Shown piece after piece: positions 23,452-32,255 of a DNA stretch of 64,000 bases. This stretch comes from DASVFB01 sp963815965 (GTDB taxonomy: Bacteria; Actinomycetota; Thermoleophilia; Gaiellales; Gaiellaceae): the NCBI GenBank assembly GCA_963815965.1, contig CAWFIT010000004.1:404917-468916 (forward strand). The letters run 5' to 3'. Numbering within the stretch: position 1 is the stretch's first letter; every line of letters starts with the position of its first letter. The notes under the pieces were generated by a model. The model ran no database searches and was not told the DNA's origin. It saw only the letters and a list, made by a program, of their open reading frames with translations. Position numbers and translations under genes: made by a program.

Positions 23452-24136
23452 AGCTTACGAGGTTGCGGAGGCCGCGCCAGAAGAGGCGTTGCGACAGGTC
23501 CTGCGCGAGCTCGCCGAGGGCCTGGAGGTCACGCGTGCCTTCCTGGCGGCGCTCCGGGTTGCGCGAGCGCAGCGCCGGCGCGATCGCGGACTCGAGCAGG
23601 CCTGTCTCGCGATCGGTGGACGTGCGGAACGTTCGGAGATGGCGTGGCGCGATCCCGAACCCGGCCAGCCGCCCGCAGATCGCAGCGATCTCGGCATCGG
23701 TCTCGCTGTAAAAGCGCTCGCCGCCGGCGACGCGCGGAGCCAGCAGCCCGTACTCCTCGAGCTCGCGGGCGAGACGCCGGTCGATGTCGGCGCGCTCGCA
23801 GAGCGACGCCTGGTCGAGCTCCTCGTCGGTGTCGCGGAGCCCGTGCGCCCGGCGGCGCCTGCGCTCCGGTGACGTCGGCTTCTCGAGCTCCTCCCTGATC
23901 ACCTTGAGCGGCAGGAACTCGTCACGCTGCAGCCGCAGGATCGTCTCGAGGCGCTCGAGCTCGTCCTCACCGAACAGCCGGTAACCGCCGCGCGTGCGCT
24001 GCGGGGTGACGAGCCCCTCCCCCTCGAGATAGCGGATCTTGGAGATCGAGATGTCCGGAAACTCGCTCTTCAGCCGCTCGCAGACCGCGCCGATGGTCAG
24101 CAGCCGCTCGCGCTGGGGTGTCTGCGTCGCCGTCAT
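23450..24136 (-). CDS. ftsR: MerR-family regulator of the FtsR type
   Basis: About 228 residues. N-terminal MerR helix-turn-helix: RLLTIGAVCERLKSEFPDISISKIRYLEGEGL (two helices around DISISKIR), then TPQRTRGGYRLFGEDELERL. A central linker and a second helical domain (YGLLAPRVAGGERFYSETDAEIAAICGRL) follow. In corynebacteria and mycobacteria FtsR lies next to the FHA gene garA/odhI and controls ftsZ; here it overlaps an FHA gene by ATGA, matching that synteny. It ends at the edge of the long inverted repeat. Confidence 0.88.
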   Translation of the reverse strand: MTATQTPQRERLLTIGAVCERLKSEFPDISISKIRYLEGEGLVTPQRTRGGYRLFGEDELERLETILRLQRDEFLPLKVIREELEKPTSPERRRRRAHGLRDTDEELDQASLCERADIDRRLARELEEYGLLAPRVAGGERFYSETDAEIAAICGRLAGFGIAPRHLRTFRTSTDRETGLLESAIAPALRSRNPERRQEGTRDLQALGELAQDLSQRLFWRGLRNLVS

Positions 24137-24597
24137 TGGAGGAAGGTGAGGCGGTATTTGCCGATCTGGAGCTCGTCGCCGTCCGCCAGTGGGGCCGAGG
24201 ACTCGATTCGCTTCCGGTTCAGGAAGGTGCCGTTGAGGCTGCCGAGGTCCTCGATCTCGAGGTGGTCGCCCTTCCGCGAGGCGACGGCGTGCCGGCGCGA
24301 GACCGTGACGTCGTCGAGGAAGATGTCGCACTCCGGGGAGCGGCCGACCGTCGTCCGCTCCTGGTCGAGCACGAAGGTCTCCCCCGCCCTGCCGCCGCCC
24401 GAGCGCACGACGAGCGCCGGCCCCTTGATCCCGAAGTCCTCCAAATCGGCCTGCCCTTCTTCCTCGGCATGTTCAGGTGTGAACGCCATGGTCGCCTCAT
24501 CGGCCTCCTCCCGAACGAGGAGCGAGCCGCAGTTCGAGCAATAGTTGGCGGCCTCAGGGTTCTGGAACCCGCACTCGGGGCAGGAGCGATATGCCAT
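24133..24597 (-). CDS. GarA/OdhI-like FHA protein with an N-terminal zinc ribbon
   Basis: 154 residues. N-terminal ribbon CPECGFQNPEAANYCSNCG, acidic linker with a possible phospho-Thr region (EADEATMAFTPEHAEE), then an FHA domain: TTVGRSPECDIFLDDVTVSRRHA, DLGSLNGTFLNRKRI, LADGDELQIG. GarA/OdhI inhibit 2-oxoglutarate metabolism when unphosphorylated; whether this one does is inference. The usual ETTS phosphorylation motif is not exact here. It overlaps ftsR (ATGA) and abuts the RsiG-like gene. Confidence 0.88.
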   Translation of the reverse strand: MAYRSCPECGFQNPEAANYCSNCGSLLVREEADEATMAFTPEHAEEEGQADLEDFGIKGPALVVRSGGGRAGETFVLDQERTTVGRSPECDIFLDDVTVSRRHAVASRKGDHLEIEDLGSLNGTFLNRKRIESSAPLADGDELQIGKYRLTFLQ

Positions 24598-24843
24598 CTA
24601 GGCAGGCGGCGTGGCCTTGCCCGTGAGAATGTCCGTGAGCGCATCGATGTCGACGTGCTCGAGCACGCTCTTCCCTTCCGACTTCTGGAGCCGTACGACG
24701 AGTTCCGCGCGGAGGATGTCGATCTTGCCGTGGAGGATCCGCCGGCGATACGAGACCTCCTGCTCCTCGCGCGTCAGCGAGTCGATCAGATCCTTCAGCG
24801 CGGCGTCGGAGAGGCTGGCGAGATCTGGAAGCGGCTCCACCAC
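24598..24843 (-). CDS. RsiG/AmfC-like small helical protein, candidate c-di-GMP-binding anti-sigma factor
   Basis: 81 residues, all helical. The helix TREEQEVSYRRRILHGKID has E27, S31, R34, H38 and D42, matching the RsiG signature E-x3-S-x2-R-x3-Q-x3-D except that the Q position is His. Streptomyces RsiG has two copies of the motif and, bound to c-di-GMP, sequesters sigma WhiG; short single-motif forms that pair as dimers are known from deep actinobacteria. The stop codon abuts the FHA start. No WhiG-type sigma gene is in the window. The c-di-GMP link is inference from the motif. Confidence 0.65.
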   Translation of the reverse strand: MVEPLPDLASLSDAALKDLIDSLTREEQEVSYRRRILHGKIDILRAELVVRLQKSEGKSVLEHVDIDALTDILTGKATPPA

Positions 24844-24887
24844 TGTCCTTTCGGTCGAAAACCGGGCCTAAAGCTCAGGTTGAGATT

Positions 24888-27401
24888 CTAGCTTACGGGG
24901 GCGCTTTCCTCCGTTTGCATGATTTCCTCGACCAGCCCCCTGAACTCGGCCTCGAGCTCCTCGGACTCCGCGTCCGTGCGTCCCTCTGCGTAGATGTGGA
25001 CGAGCGGCTCGTCCGGATCGGGCAGCACCTGCGCCCACCCACGCTCGTCGAAGACCTTGATCCCGTCGAGCAGGTCGACCTCGCGATCGCGGAACCGCTC
25101 GGTGAGTAGGCGCATGACGGTGCCCTTGAGCGCCCACGGGCAGTGGATCTGGCGGTGGACGAGCGTCGAGGTCGGCAGGTCGGCCACGAGCGTCGACAGG
25201 GGCCGGTTGACGGGCGCGAGGAGCTCCAGGAGCTTGCACAGGCTCGCGACGGCGTCGTAGGCGGGCAGGAACTCGGGGAAGACGTAGCCGCCGCCGAGCG
25301 CGCCCGCGAAGACGACGTCGTCCCCCGCTGCCGCCTTCGTCAGGTCGGCGAGGGTCGCCGGTGTGCGGATCACCTCCAGGTCGCTGCCCTCGACGAGCTG
25401 GTCGACGAGGCTCGTGACCGTGATCGGGAACGCGAGCCGCCCGCGCCGGCCGTCCGAGCTGATCAGCCGCAGGTAGAGCAACAGTGCCTTGTCGACGGGA
25501 ACCTCCTTGGCCTGCTCGTCGACGAGGTAGACGCGCTCGGCGGCCCGGTCGAAGACGACGCCCATCTCCGCGCCGACGGCGCGCACGAGGTTCTTCGTCT
25601 GGCCGATCGCCTCGTGCAGCGGCGGCACCGTCGGTGTGTGCCGCCCCGTCGTGAAGGTGTGCGCCGCGACGACCTCGACGCCGAGCGGCTCCAGCACGAG
25701 CGGGAGCACGAGCGATGCAGCGGAGTAGCCGTAGTCGACCACGATCCTGAACGCGCGCGAGCGGATCAGCTCGATGTCGAGCCCGGACAGGAGATCCGCC
25801 GCGTAGCCGTCGGCCGCGCGCGCCGGATACGAGATCGTGCCGACGTCGGCGGCACCGACGCGTCTTGCTTCGTGGCGCGTGAAGTGCTTCTCGATCTCCT
25901 TCTGGAGGGCCGCCGTCAGCTGGATGCCCGGGCGCTCGTAGAACTGGATCGCTACGACCTCCGGATCGGTCGCGTTGACGCCGATGTGCACGCCTGCGTC
26001 GAAGTTCTCCGACTTGAGCAGGTGCCGGTTGACCGCCGACGGAAGCACGCGGAGATCGGCGACGTCGACACCGGTCGAGAGCACGCCGGTGATCAGCGCA
26101 CGCTTCAGCATCCGGCAGGCGGCGGGTGCCTCGCGACTCGCGGAGATTCTCGCGCCACGCTTCAGCGACGTCCCGAGCGCGATGCCGAGGCGCAACGCCA
26201 TTTCGGGCGTCAGGTCGACGTTGATCAGCCCCTGGACTCCGTCGCGGCCGAACACGCGCGAGCCGGCGCGGGACTCCCAGATCAGGCTCGAGTGGATCTG
26301 CGCGCCCGACTCGACCTCCTTGTAGGGGTAGATGCGAACGCCCGGGAAGATGACGCTCTCGGCGCCGATCGACACCTCGTCGCCGATCGCCACGCCTTCG
26401 TGGAGTCGCGCATGTGTGCGCAGGTCGCAGGAGCGTCCGACGATCGCGCCCTCCACGATCGCGCTGCGTCCAATATGCGTGCCTGCGTCGATGATGGACC
26501 GCTCGATCCGTGCGCGTTCGCGAAGCGTCGAGTTCGCTCCGAGCACCGAGTTCGGCCCGACGCTCGCCTCGCGCGCGAGCCTGCAGTTGTTGCCGATGAA
26601 CGCAGGCCCCTCGACCTGGTCGAGGTCGTCGAGGTCCACCCCGTCGCCGATCCAGATGTTGCCGCGCAACTGGATTCCGGGGATGTTGAGCGCGACCTTT
26701 CCCTCGAGGGCGTCGTAGTTCGCCTGGCGGTACTGGTCGAGGTTCCCGATGTCCTGCCAGTAGCCCTCGAGCACGCACCCGTACAGCGGGCGCCCCATCT
26801 CGAGCAGGAGCGGGAAGAGCTCCTTGGCGAAGTCGTACGGTCGGTCGGTGGGCACGTGACGCATGACTTCCGGGTTGAGCACGTAGATGCCCGTGTTGAT
26901 CGTGTCGGAGAAGACCTGGCCCCACGAAGGCTTCTCCAGGAATCGTTCGATGCGACCGTCCTCGTCGGTGACCACGATGCCGAACTCGAGCGGGTTGTCG
27001 ACCGACTTGAGGCCGATCGTCACGGCGGCGCTCTTCTCCAGGTGGCATTGAACGAGCTTCTGGAGATCGACGTCGCAGAGAGCGTCTCCCGAGATGACAA
27101 GGAAGGCCTCGTCGAGCTGGTCGGCGGCGAGGCGAACCGACCCCGCCGTGCCCAGCGGCGACTCCTCGACGGAGTAGGAGACGTCGATGCCAAGTGCGTC
27201 GCCGTTGCCGAAGTAGCCGCGAATCGCCTGCGGCAGGAACGCGACCGTGACGATCACGTCCTCGAAGCCGTGCGCACGCAGGAGCTCGAGGATGTGCTCC
27301 ATGCACGGCTTGCCGACGATCGGCACCATCGGCTTCGCCTGGTTCGACGTGAGCGGCCGGAGTCTCGTCCCTTCGCCGCCGGCCATGACGACCGCCTTCA
27401 T
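24888..27401 (-). CDS. Mannose-1-phosphate guanylyltransferase-like nucleotidyltransferase fused to a degenerate phosphomannomutase domain
   Basis: 837 residues. 1-235: sugar nucleotidyltransferase, MKAVVMAGGEGTRLRPLT, VISGDALCDVDL, FLEKPSWGQVFSDTINTG, GYWQDIGN. About 250-370: left-handed beta-helix hexapeptides (GNNCRLAREASVGPNSVLG). About 375-835: phosphohexomutase-like fold, GLINVDLTPEMALRLG onward, but the phosphoserine loop (usually TASHNP) reads VNATDPEVV and the metal loop (usually DGDGDR) reads FDRAAER. The mutase part is therefore probably inactive. ATG 27401 overlaps the pgsA stop. Likely role: GDP-mannose supply for phosphatidylinositol mannosides or glycans, inferred from pgsA next door. 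Confidence 0.85.
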   Translation of the reverse strand: MKAVVMAGGEGTRLRPLTSNQAKPMVPIVGKPCMEHILELLRAHGFEDVIVTVAFLPQAIRGYFGNGDALGIDVSYSVEESPLGTAGSVRLAADQLDEAFLVISGDALCDVDLQKLVQCHLEKSAAVTIGLKSVDNPLEFGIVVTDEDGRIERFLEKPSWGQVFSDTINTGIYVLNPEVMRHVPTDRPYDFAKELFPLLLEMGRPLYGCVLEGYWQDIGNLDQYRQANYDALEGKVALNIPGIQLRGNIWIGDGVDLDDLDQVEGPAFIGNNCRLAREASVGPNSVLGANSTLRERARIERSIIDAGTHIGRSAIVEGAIVGRSCDLRTHARLHEGVAIGDEVSIGAESVIFPGVRIYPYKEVESGAQIHSSLIWESRAGSRVFGRDGVQGLINVDLTPEMALRLGIALGTSLKRGARISASREAPAACRMLKRALITGVLSTGVDVADLRVLPSAVNRHLLKSENFDAGVHIGVNATDPEVVAIQFYERPGIQLTAALQKEIEKHFTRHEARRVGAADVGTISYPARAADGYAADLLSGLDIELIRSRAFRIVVDYGYSAASLVLPLVLEPLGVEVVAAHTFTTGRHTPTVPPLHEAIGQTKNLVRAVGAEMGVVFDRAAERVYLVDEQAKEVPVDKALLLYLRLISSDGRRGRLAFPITVTSLVDQLVEGSDLEVIRTPATLADLTKAAAGDDVVFAGALGGGYVFPEFLPAYDAVASLCKLLELLAPVNRPLSTLVADLPTSTLVHRQIHCPWALKGTVMRLLTERFRDREVDLLDGIKVFDERGWAQVLPDPDEPLVHIYAEGRTDAESEELEAEFRGLVEEIMQTEESAPVS

Positions 27402-27952
27402 CCCGTCGTCACCTCCCGGCGCGCCTTCCACGCGTAGCCGACGAGCGCCGCAATCGCGAGCGCGAAGCCGATCCAGAACAGGACGCGCGGCCAGACCGTG
27501 CCCTTGTCCGTCACCATCGTGAACGCGAGGGACGCATAGAGCAGCCAGGTCGCCGCCTTGCCGAGCAGGTTCACCTCGAACGTGTAGCCTCGCTCCACGG
27601 CGGGCTTGTATCCGATCAGGAGCAGCAAGTCGCGCAGCGGAATCAGCAGCGCGACCCACGGCAGGCGGCCCGCGTTCCAGAGCAGGACGACGGCCGTGTC
27701 GATCAGAAGCCGGTCCGCGAGCGGGTCGGCGATCTTCCCGAACGACGACTCGACCCGCCAGCGGCGTGCGAGATAGCCGTCGATCTGGTCGGTGACGGCC
27801 GCGGCGCCGAAGAGGATAGCCGCCGCCCAGCTCCGGCCGCCGTCGCTCGACAGGACGAGCGCGGCGAAGATCGGGATGACCAGCAAGCGCGCAACGGTGA
27901 GCGCGTTCGGCAGCTGTTGCTGGAGCCGAGCGGTCGCGGCAGGCGCTGACAC
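27398..27952 (-). CDS. pgsA: CDP-alcohol phosphatidyltransferase (PgsA-like)
   Basis: 184 residues, about six hydrophobic helices. The CDP-alcohol motif is complete: DQIDGYLARRWRVESSFGKIADPLADRL, i.e. DGx2ARx8Gx3Dx3D. It joins CDP-diacylglycerol to glycerol-phosphate or inositol-phosphate in the membrane. The GTG at 27952 gives the expected N-terminus (LPNALTVARLLVIP); the frame is open to 28000. It overlaps the nucleotidyltransferase gene by ATGA. The acceptor alcohol cannot be told from sequence. Confidence 0.85.
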   Translation of the reverse strand: MSAPAATARLQQQLPNALTVARLLVIPIFAALVLSSDGGRSWAAAILFGAAAVTDQIDGYLARRWRVESSFGKIADPLADRLLIDTAVVLLWNAGRLPWVALLIPLRDLLLLIGYKPAVERGYTFEVNLLGKAATWLLYASLAFTMVTDKGTVWPRVLFWIGFALAIAALVGYAWKARREVTTG

Positions 27953-27987
27953 GCTGAAAGAATATGCCCCGCCCTGAGCCGGCTCCC

Positions 27988-28497
27988 TCAGGCGCCGCAA
28001 GCTCGGTCGATCCGCCGCGCGGCGACCCGCACGATCGCGAGCGCATGCGGGTCGGCGAGCTGGCTGGCCGCTGTCGCGATGTCGTCGTGCTCGACCGACC
28101 GCTGGGCACGGCCGAAGTCGGTTGCGAACCGGCTCAATCCCTCGACGAGCTGGTGCTTGGCCGGCACGAGCGGCTCCGGCGCGGCGAGCAGGGACAAGAG
28201 CGAGGCCGCGTAGAGCAGGTTCGTCTTCGCGTCACCGGTTCGCTTCGCGAGTTCCTTCGGGTGGATCGACTGCGTCATCGAATCGACGCTGCTCGAAACG
28301 AGCTGCGACACATAACGGATGGTTGACTCGAGCCGCCGGCAGGTCGCACGATCGGCGTCGGAGGTGAGCGTCGAGGCGGGAACGGTCTGCGCGTCGCTAG
28401 TAGCCGCCTCCTGTTGCTTCGTCGTCTTGCCGGCGCAACTCGTTAGCGCGGCCACGAGCACAATCGCGCAGGTCACTCGGACGACTGGCCCGCGCAT
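27988..28497 (-). CDS. Putative lipoprotein, unknown function
   Basis: 169 residues from ATG 28497. The signal ends in a lipobox (VTCAIVLVAALTSCAGK). The mature part is Ser/Thr/Ala-rich, then helical with CRRLESTIRYVSQL, LLYAASLLSLLAAPEP and a C-terminal RIDRACGA. Two cysteines remain in the mature part. It is divergent from the DUF4232-like gene with 27 bases between starts. Confidence 0.7.
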   Translation of the reverse strand: MRGPVVRVTCAIVLVAALTSCAGKTTKQQEAATSDAQTVPASTLTSDADRATCRRLESTIRYVSQLVSSSVDSMTQSIHPKELAKRTGDAKTNLLYAASLLSLLAAPEPLVPAKHQLVEGLSRFATDFGRAQRSVEHDDIATAASQLADPHALAIVRVAARRIDRACGA

Positions 28498-28524
28498 GCG
28501 ACGGAGGCTATCGCCCAGCCGGTG

Positions 28525-29515
28525 ATGCTCAGTGATGATCTCCCCGTGCGCGCGAGTCTCGCAATCGCCTGCGTCCTGCTGCTCGCAGTCGCGGCAGGCT
28601 GCAGCTCTGGCTCGAAGTCGAGCGAGGCGGATTCCGGTCCTCCGCCGGTTCCGTGGATCTCCACGAAGCCGCCGCAGGTCGCCGAGCGGACTCCCGTGAC
28701 GACGCCGTGCCGCGCTTCCGATCTCCGCATCTCGGGACAGGTGAAGTTCGTGCCGAGACTGCAAGGGGGAATCGCGTTGGTGACGATCCGCAACGCCGGC
28801 CGCACCTGCCGCCTGACGGGACGGCCGCACGTGACCTTCGTCAAGAAGGGAGGACCGGTGCAGGTGGAGAAGCCGATCGCGACGACGCACGCGAACTTCC
28901 CGGAGGCGACGTATCCGCCCTCGAGCCTGCTCGCACTGCGGCGGGGCGAGTCGGGCGCGCTAACGGTCACGTGGGACAACTGGTGCGATCCGGTCGTCAA
29001 GGGCGTGCCGCACGTGCCGCCGAAGGCGGTCCGGATCACGCTGCCCGCGGGCCGCGGCAACCTCGACGCGGACTACAACGCTGTCCCGCCGTGCGTCGAC
29101 TCGAACCAGCCGACGACGATCGGCGTCTCGAGGTTCCAGCCGAGCCTCGTCCGGTTCGCCGGGCGCTGGTCGGATGCGTTCCTGCGCGCGTCCGTGCCGG
29201 GTCAGCCCCTCCACGCGCGGCGCGGCGGCCCGCTCCGCTTCCGCGTCCTGCTCACGAATGCCTCGGGAACGACCGTCCGCTTCGGACGCTGCCCCGCGTA
29301 CGCCGCGCAGCTCGTCCCTGCAGGCAGCGTCCACGTCTACACGCTCAACTGCCGCGCCGCGCACGCGATCGCGCCCGGGCGGGAGCCTTGCGTTCGCAAT
29401 CCAGGTCCCGGTCCCGGACGGCGCACCGACGGGCGCGAACGGCCTGTTCTGGGAGCTCGACCCGTTCGGCGCGCGGGCGCCGCAGGTGCATGCGCGCGTC
29501 GTAGTCCGCCGCTGA
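28525..29515 (+). CDS. DUF4232-like secreted lipoprotein, one frameshift near the C-terminus
   Basis: About 330 residues when repaired. Lipobox AVAAGCSSG after VRASLAIACVLLL. CRASDLRISGQVKFV, ALVTIRNAGRTCRLTGRPHVTFV and TVTWDNWC fit the DUF4232 pattern of cysteine-paired beta-sandwich domains; a second similar half follows (RFRVLLTNASGTTVRFGRCPAY). After HAIAPG the frame breaks: one extra G in GGG at 29377-29379. The continuation SLAFAIQVPVPDG to VHARVVVRR is in the neighbouring frame. GTG 28546 is an alternative start. Confidence 0.75.
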
Positions 29516-29545
29516 GGGGGAGGGCGCCTCGCGGCGCCCTCCCCC
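29516..29545. terminator. Perfect 13-bp GC hairpin between convergent genes
   Basis: GGGGGAGGGCGCC, loop TCGC, GGCGCCCTCCCCC. It lies immediately after the stop of the DUF4232-like gene and ten bases before the stop of the M28-like gene on the other strand. No clear U-tract; probably a bidirectional terminator. Confidence 0.65.
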
Positions 29546-29555
29546 TCCCTGCGTG

Positions 29556-32255
29556 TCAGTGCGCCTTGGTCGCCCAGCTCGCGAGATCCGAGAGCGTCGG
29601 GCTCGTCGCGGCCGACGGCGTCGCGTGTCCAGCAGCGGCAACGAAGTCCGCCTGCTCCTGCGCGGTCAGGGCGCCGCACGCGTCGGCCTGTGAGCCGCTC
29701 GACGGAGGCAGAGGCTCCGTCGGCGGGACGAGCGCCGGGAAGTACGTCGGGAAGAAGTCGATCGGCTCCAACTGCCGGAAGGACCCCCACGCCCCGTCGA
29801 ATCCGACGAGGAGCTTGACGTCGCGCCACGCCGCCTGAGTCGGGAACGTGTGCTGGATCGTCGGCTCAGTCGTCGCGACGACCGGGCTCCCGTCGCCGAA
29901 GTCCCAGTAGTAGGTCAGGCCGTCACTCGTGCCGTCCGGCCGCCGGCTGAAGCCGGCGTCGAACGTGACAGTCGTCTGCGCCGTCGGCTTCTTCGGCGTC
30001 ATCTCGAAGTACGCGATCGGCCGGTCGGGCTTCGTGACCGCTCCGCCCTCTTCCGGCGAGGCGATCGCGTACGAGAACCACGTCGCGATGAACTCGACGC
30101 CCCGTATGAGGCCTTCCGACGGGTCGTCGAATCCGCCCGGACCGTGGACGGTGCCGGACGCCCAGTAGTTCAGGTTCGAGAAGTAGTCGCTGTTCGAGTC
30201 CTGCCCGTACTCGCCGGCCAGCGTCGGCTTGCCCTGGGGCGTGTTCGGGTACGTCGCCGGATACGGGTTGTCCGCCCCGCCGACGAGCGGGTCGATGCTC
30301 GAGTCGTACTGGCCGATGTCGCCGAGGGACGGGATGCCGCGGACGCCGAACGACACCTGGTCGGTACGGCCCGTGCGGTCGTCGAGCACCGGCGTGTAGA
30401 GCGCCTGGTCCGCGGGCAGGTACGCCGGCACCGTCTGGATGCCCGGGTTGTCCGGCACCGAGCCCGTGTTCTTGAACACGAGCGGGTTCTCCAGCGGGAT
30501 GCTGAAGTTGTATTTCTGGCCCAGGTCCTGGAGCGCCGTCGTCACGGCATCGGCGGCGGAGGCGCGGAACGCCTGCACGGCCGGCAGGTTGTGCTGCAGC
30601 CGTTGGATGCCGACGGCGCCGTACACGCCGTTCGCCGCGGGCGAGACCGGGGTGGCGTTGATGTTGTTGAACCATGGCCCGGCCTGACCGTCGAGCAGGT
30701 TGCTCATGTAGTAACCGGTGCCCCACTTGTGCGCGGGATAGTTGAGGCCGTCCTGGTCGTTGTTGAGCACGCCGATGATCTGGCCCTGCGGGCTGTCGGA
30801 GATCAGGCCCGTGGCCGACCCGTTCACCGTCGAGCCATACGGGTGGCTCTTCGCAAGGGGCGCCGCGAGCGTGATGCCGGTGCCGAGGGCGGAGACGTCG
30901 ATCACGCGCGCGCCGACCGGGTGGGCGTTCGGGAGACCGGCAGTGAGGGTGATACCGCTGCCGATGTCCTGAACGGGATTCCCGCTCGCGTGACCGGCGG
31001 CGAGCGGCGTCGCGAGAACCACCCCCGTCCCTGCCGCACCTGCCGTGCCGACCGACGTGATGGTGTCGTACTCGACGTTCGGGAAGCCGACGTCGATGGC
31101 GATCCGCTCGCCGGCCACCATGTTCGTGACGGAGGCGACCTTGATGTTCGTGTCGCCCGCCGCTGCCGCCGCCGCGAGTGTGGTGGCGGTCCTCTGTCCG
31201 GTGCCGACGGAGGCGACCGACACGTCGTCGATGGTTCCGAGGTCGATGCGGAGCGAGTCCCCGACGGCGAACCCGTTGACGCTCGCGACGAACAGCTTCG
31301 TTTCCCCGGCCGCAACCGCCGCGGCGAGCGTCGTGTTCGTCGTGGCCGTCCCGACGGATGCGACGACCGGGTTCTCCGTATCGACCTCGTCGAGGGCGAT
31401 CGTCGCTCCGACAGGCAGGTTGGCAGTCGAGGTCACCTTGAGGTTCGTGTCGCCCACGGCCGCGGGAGCGGTGACGATCGCGGCGGCTGTGCCCGCCGAC
31501 GAGTAGACACCGGATCCGACGAGGCCGCCCTCCTCGTTGTCGTAGAGCGTCGCCTTGATCGTCCGCGCCGGGTAAGTGCCGTTCTTGGCGTGCCAGCGGA
31601 GCACCGACCCGAGTTCCTCGAGGTTCATGAGCTCGCCCATGTTGGCGTCGTACGCCGAGCCGTTGCCCCAGTTGCCCGAATGCATCGTGCTCATCGGCGT
31701 CGGGCTGCCGTTCACCGAACCGCTGGCGGGGTTCGTCGACACAGGCGTCGAGTCGTTGTGGCTTGCGAGCATCACCTGCTGGCCGGCGCAGGTCGCGCCG
31801 GGGATAGTCAACTCGGCGTCGTTGAGCTGCCAGCTCCTCGTATTGAAGAGATGATCCCTCGCGGTGATGAACCGGCCAAGCTCGCCGTTCGGCTGCGGCG
31901 TGTCCGTCGTGCCGAGCCCCTTCCACCACGAGTAGAACTCCTGCGCGCCGTTGTAGTTCTCCGGCAGGTTGTTGCTGTCGCCCGGGGTGCCGCCGCCGGT
32001 GGAGCAGTTCGTTGCCTGCTGAAGGCAGCCGTCCGAGCCGGCGACCTTGTAGATGAAGTTCGTCGAGTCGAACCAGTTCTCGGCGTAGATCCAGCGTGCA
32101 TCCACGACGGGATGGGCCTTGATCGCGAGCGGAGGTCCGCCCGCCTGCGAGGCGTTTGTCGTCGACCCAAGTCCCGCGAGGACGGCGGCGAGCGCGAGCA
32201 GAGCGAGCCGGCGCGGCTTGACGACCTTCCGTACGCCTGTCTTCATGGCCTTCAC
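29556..32255 (-). CDS. Secreted M28-like metallopeptidase with inserted repeats and a C-terminal PKD domain
   Basis: About 899 residues. Signal peptide RRLALLALAAVLAGLGSTTNAS. Peptidase core with VMLASHNDSTPV (His/Asp), SAYDANMGELM (bridging Asp) and TLYDNEEGGLVGSG (catalytic Glu pair). Between this and the later core lie three repeats of about 45 residues: AAAVGDTNLKVTSTANLPVG-type, each ending in xVASVGT. The C-terminal PKD domain has TYYWDFGDGSPV and TIQHTFPTQAAW. The GTG at 32255 overlaps the stop of the upstream paralogue (GTGA) behind GGGAGGG. Peptide substrate unknown. Confidence 0.8.
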   Translation of the reverse strand: MKAMKTGVRKVVKPRRLALLALAAVLAGLGSTTNASQAGGPPLAIKAHPVVDARWIYAENWFDSTNFIYKVAGSDGCLQQATNCSTGGGTPGDSNNLPENYNGAQEFYSWWKGLGTTDTPQPNGELGRFITARDHLFNTRSWQLNDAELTIPGATCAGQQVMLASHNDSTPVSTNPASGSVNGSPTPMSTMHSGNWGNGSAYDANMGELMNLEELGSVLRWHAKNGTYPARTIKATLYDNEEGGLVGSGVYSSAGTAAAIVTAPAAVGDTNLKVTSTANLPVGATIALDEVDTENPVVASVGTATTNTTLAAAVAAGETKLFVASVNGFAVGDSLRIDLGTIDDVSVASVGTGQRTATTLAAAAAAGDTNIKVASVTNMVAGERIAIDVGFPNVEYDTITSVGTAGAAGTGVVLATPLAAGHASGNPVQDIGSGITLTAGLPNAHPVGARVIDVSALGTGITLAAPLAKSHPYGSTVNGSATGLISDSPQGQIIGVLNNDQDGLNYPAHKWGTGYYMSNLLDGQAGPWFNNINATPVSPAANGVYGAVGIQRLQHNLPAVQAFRASAADAVTTALQDLGQKYNFSIPLENPLVFKNTGSVPDNPGIQTVPAYLPADQALYTPVLDDRTGRTDQVSFGVRGIPSLGDIGQYDSSIDPLVGGADNPYPATYPNTPQGKPTLAGEYGQDSNSDYFSNLNYWASGTVHGPGGFDDPSEGLIRGVEFIATWFSYAIASPEEGGAVTKPDRPIAYFEMTPKKPTAQTTVTFDAGFSRRPDGTSDGLTYYWDFGDGSPVVATTEPTIQHTFPTQAAWRDVKLLVGFDGAWGSFRQLEPIDFFPTYFPALVPPTEPLPPSSGSQADACGALTAQEQADFVAAAGHATPSAATSPTLSDLASWATKAH

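Noticed and set aside
25143..27437. 764-codon plus-strand frame opposite the GDP-mannose enzyme
   Set aside because: Shadow frame of a clearly conserved minus-strand gene; no recognisable motif or ribosome site.
27402..28109. N-terminal extension that would make a 1073-residue protein from 24888
   Set aside because: The sugar nucleotidyltransferase begins exactly at MKAVVMAGG (27401), and the upstream part is out-of-frame pgsA sequence.
30900..31500. CRISPR-like or tandem DNA repeat inside the M28-like gene
   Set aside because: The periodicity is a protein repeat of about 45 residues with diverged DNA, not identical repeats with spacers. No CRISPR array is seen in the window.
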